DNA from: an uncultured Maritimibacter sp.
GTDB lineage: Bacteria > Pseudomonadota > Alphaproteobacteria > Rhodobacterales > Rhodobacteraceae
NCBI GenBank assembly: GCA_913063035.1
Contig: CAJXYS010000003.1
Location: forward strand, 1-64,000
Direction of reading: 5' to 3'
Length of the DNA: 64,000 nucleotides
Shown here: one piece after another, positions 63,177 through 64,000 of the stretch
Position numbering within the stretch: position 1 is the first letter of the stretch
How the letters are laid out: every line of letters begins with the position of its first letter
Position numbers and translations under genes: made by a program
Notes under the pieces: model-generated
Told to the model about the DNA's origin: nothing
The model's input: only the letters and a program-made list of their open reading frames with translations
The model's database searches: none

Positions 63177-64000
63177 ATGATCCTGCATGAATTCCTGAGC
63201 TTCGAGATCCTGCGCGTCATCTGGTGGCTGCTGCTGGGCGTTCTCCTGATCGGCTTCGCGCTGACCGACGGCTTCGACCTGGGCGTGGGCACGCTGCTGC
63301 CCTTCGTCGCCAGGACCGATGTCGAACGCCGGATCGTGATCAACACGGTCGGTCCCGTCTGGGAAGGCAACCAGGTCTGGTTCATCCTCGGGGGCGGCGC
63401 GATCTTCGCGGCCTGGCCACCGCTCTACGCGGTCAGCTTCTCGGGCTTCTACATCGCCATGTTCCTGATCCTCGCGGCGCTGATCCTGCGCCCCGTGGGC
63501 TTCAAGTACCGCTCCAAGCGCGACAGCGCGGCCTGGCGCAGCGCGTGGGACTGGGCGCTCTTCGTCGGCGGCTTCGTGCCGGCGCTGGTCTTCGGCGTCG
63601 CGATGGGCAACGTCCTGCAGGGCGTGCCCTTCCGCCTGAACGACGACCTGATGACCGTCTACGACGGCGGCTTCTTCGGGCTGCTGAACCCCTTCGCCCT
63701 GCTTGCCGGTGTCGTGTCGGTGGCGATGCTGGTCATGCATGGCGGCAACTGGCTGGCGCTGAAATCGGAGGGCGTCGTCGCCGAGCGCGCCAAGCGCTAT
63801 GCCGCGACCGCCGCGCTGGTCACCGTCGCCGGCTTCGTGCTGGCGGGGCTCTGGCTGGCCGTGGGGGTCGATGGCTATGCCCTGGCCGATCCGGCCGCGA
63901 CCGGGGGGCCGTCCAACCCGCTGCTGTCCGAGATCCGCCATGGCGGCAGCTGGCTCGCGGCCTACGGGGCGCGGCCGTGGATCGCCGTGGCGCCGATCCT
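63177..64000 (+). CDS. cydB: cytochrome bd ubiquinol oxidase subunit II (partial)
   Basis: The N-terminal 274 residues of CydB are present; the gene runs past the end of the window. The family opening I-W-W-L-L-L-G-V-L-L-I-G-F-A-L-T-D-G-F-D-L-G-V-G and N-T-V-G-P-V-W-E-G-N-Q-V-W are unmistakable. It starts five bases after the cydA stop. CydX or later genes are beyond the window. Confidence 0.96.
   Translation, partial: MILHEFLSFEILRVIWWLLLGVLLIGFALTDGFDLGVGTLLPFVARTDVERRIVINTVGPVWEGNQVWFILGGGAIFAAWPPLYAVSFSGFYIAMFLILAALILRPVGFKYRSKRDSAAWRSAWDWALFVGGFVPALVFGVAMGNVLQGVPFRLNDDLMTVYDGGFFGLLNPFALLAGVVSVAMLVMHGGNWLALKSEGVVAERAKRYAATAALVTVAGFVLAGLWLAVGVDGYALADPAATGGPSNPLLSEIRHGGSWLAAYGARPWIAVAPI

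Overview
The window is one contiguous stretch of GC-rich chromosome (roughly two thirds G+C by eye) from an alphaproteobacterium, most likely of the Rhodobacterales (Rhodobacter/Roseobacter type). The evidence is a GANTC methyltransferase of the CcrM type, a DUF2794 protein, a DUF3576 lipoprotein, a CenR-like response regulator, a general porin of the Rhodobacter kind, FnrL-type boxes and the local gene order (ubiH / amidase / aminotransferase / ftsK / lolA; mutY / dciA / dsbA; thioredoxin-TPR / LON-domain / trm112). I see no phage, IS element, CRISPR array or rRNA operon. It reads as core chromosome with tightly packed genes, many 1-4 base stop/start overlaps, and one long gene-free gap.

Layout. 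0-9.6 kb: end of a SAM methyltransferase, a GT39-type membrane glycosyltransferase, a LacI-type repressor with its own operators, tRNA-Arg(CCU), a membrane-anchored winged-helix protein, two small secreted proteins around an inverted repeat, rnhB, ccrM with a GANTC-rich promoter, an AlkB-type hydroxylase and mutY. 9.6-18 kb: dciA-dsbA-CaiB transferase, an SDR/crotonase pair, a DUF2125-like secreted protein, pmbA-cysQ, and a lone pstB. 18-24 kb: DUF4170-waaA-lpxK (Kdo/lipid A), an HNH protein, a BaiN-like flavoprotein and two glutathione transferases. 24-31 kb: holA-lptE-leuS, a DUF3576 lipoprotein, a porin with a textbook terminator, and yggS facing an L,D-transpeptidase/ribA pair.

32-47 kb: a CenR-like regulator, a DUF374 acyltransferase, exonuclease III, thioredoxin-TPR/LON/Trm112, a gamma-butyrobetaine-hydroxylase-like dioxygenase, ubiH-like, amidase, DapC-like aminotransferase, ftsK, lolA, a lytic-transglycosylase-like lipoprotein, an AEC transporter and hspQ. 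47-57.5 kb: rhodanese, gamma-glutamyltransferase, a 506-base gap with strong hairpins, DUF2794, NlpC/P60-leucyl aminopeptidase pair, carbonic anhydrase, a DUF4139-type protein, asd, and small proteins. 57.5-64 kb: nsrR divergent from cydD-cydC-cydA-cydB (cydB runs off the end).

The most coherent regulatory picture is the last block. An NsrR-type [Fe-S] repressor gene and the bd-oxidase assembly/structural genes share a 137-base divergent promoter. It holds two copies of a 25-base element, one next to each start codon, with an FNR-type box between them. A second FNR-type box precedes cydAB. The other notable regulatory region is the rnhB-ccrM junction, where the AT-rich tail of rnhB contains a perfect 16-base palindrome and the leader of ccrM contains three GANTC sites in 39 bases. 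Both are inferences from sequence and are listed with tests in the findings.
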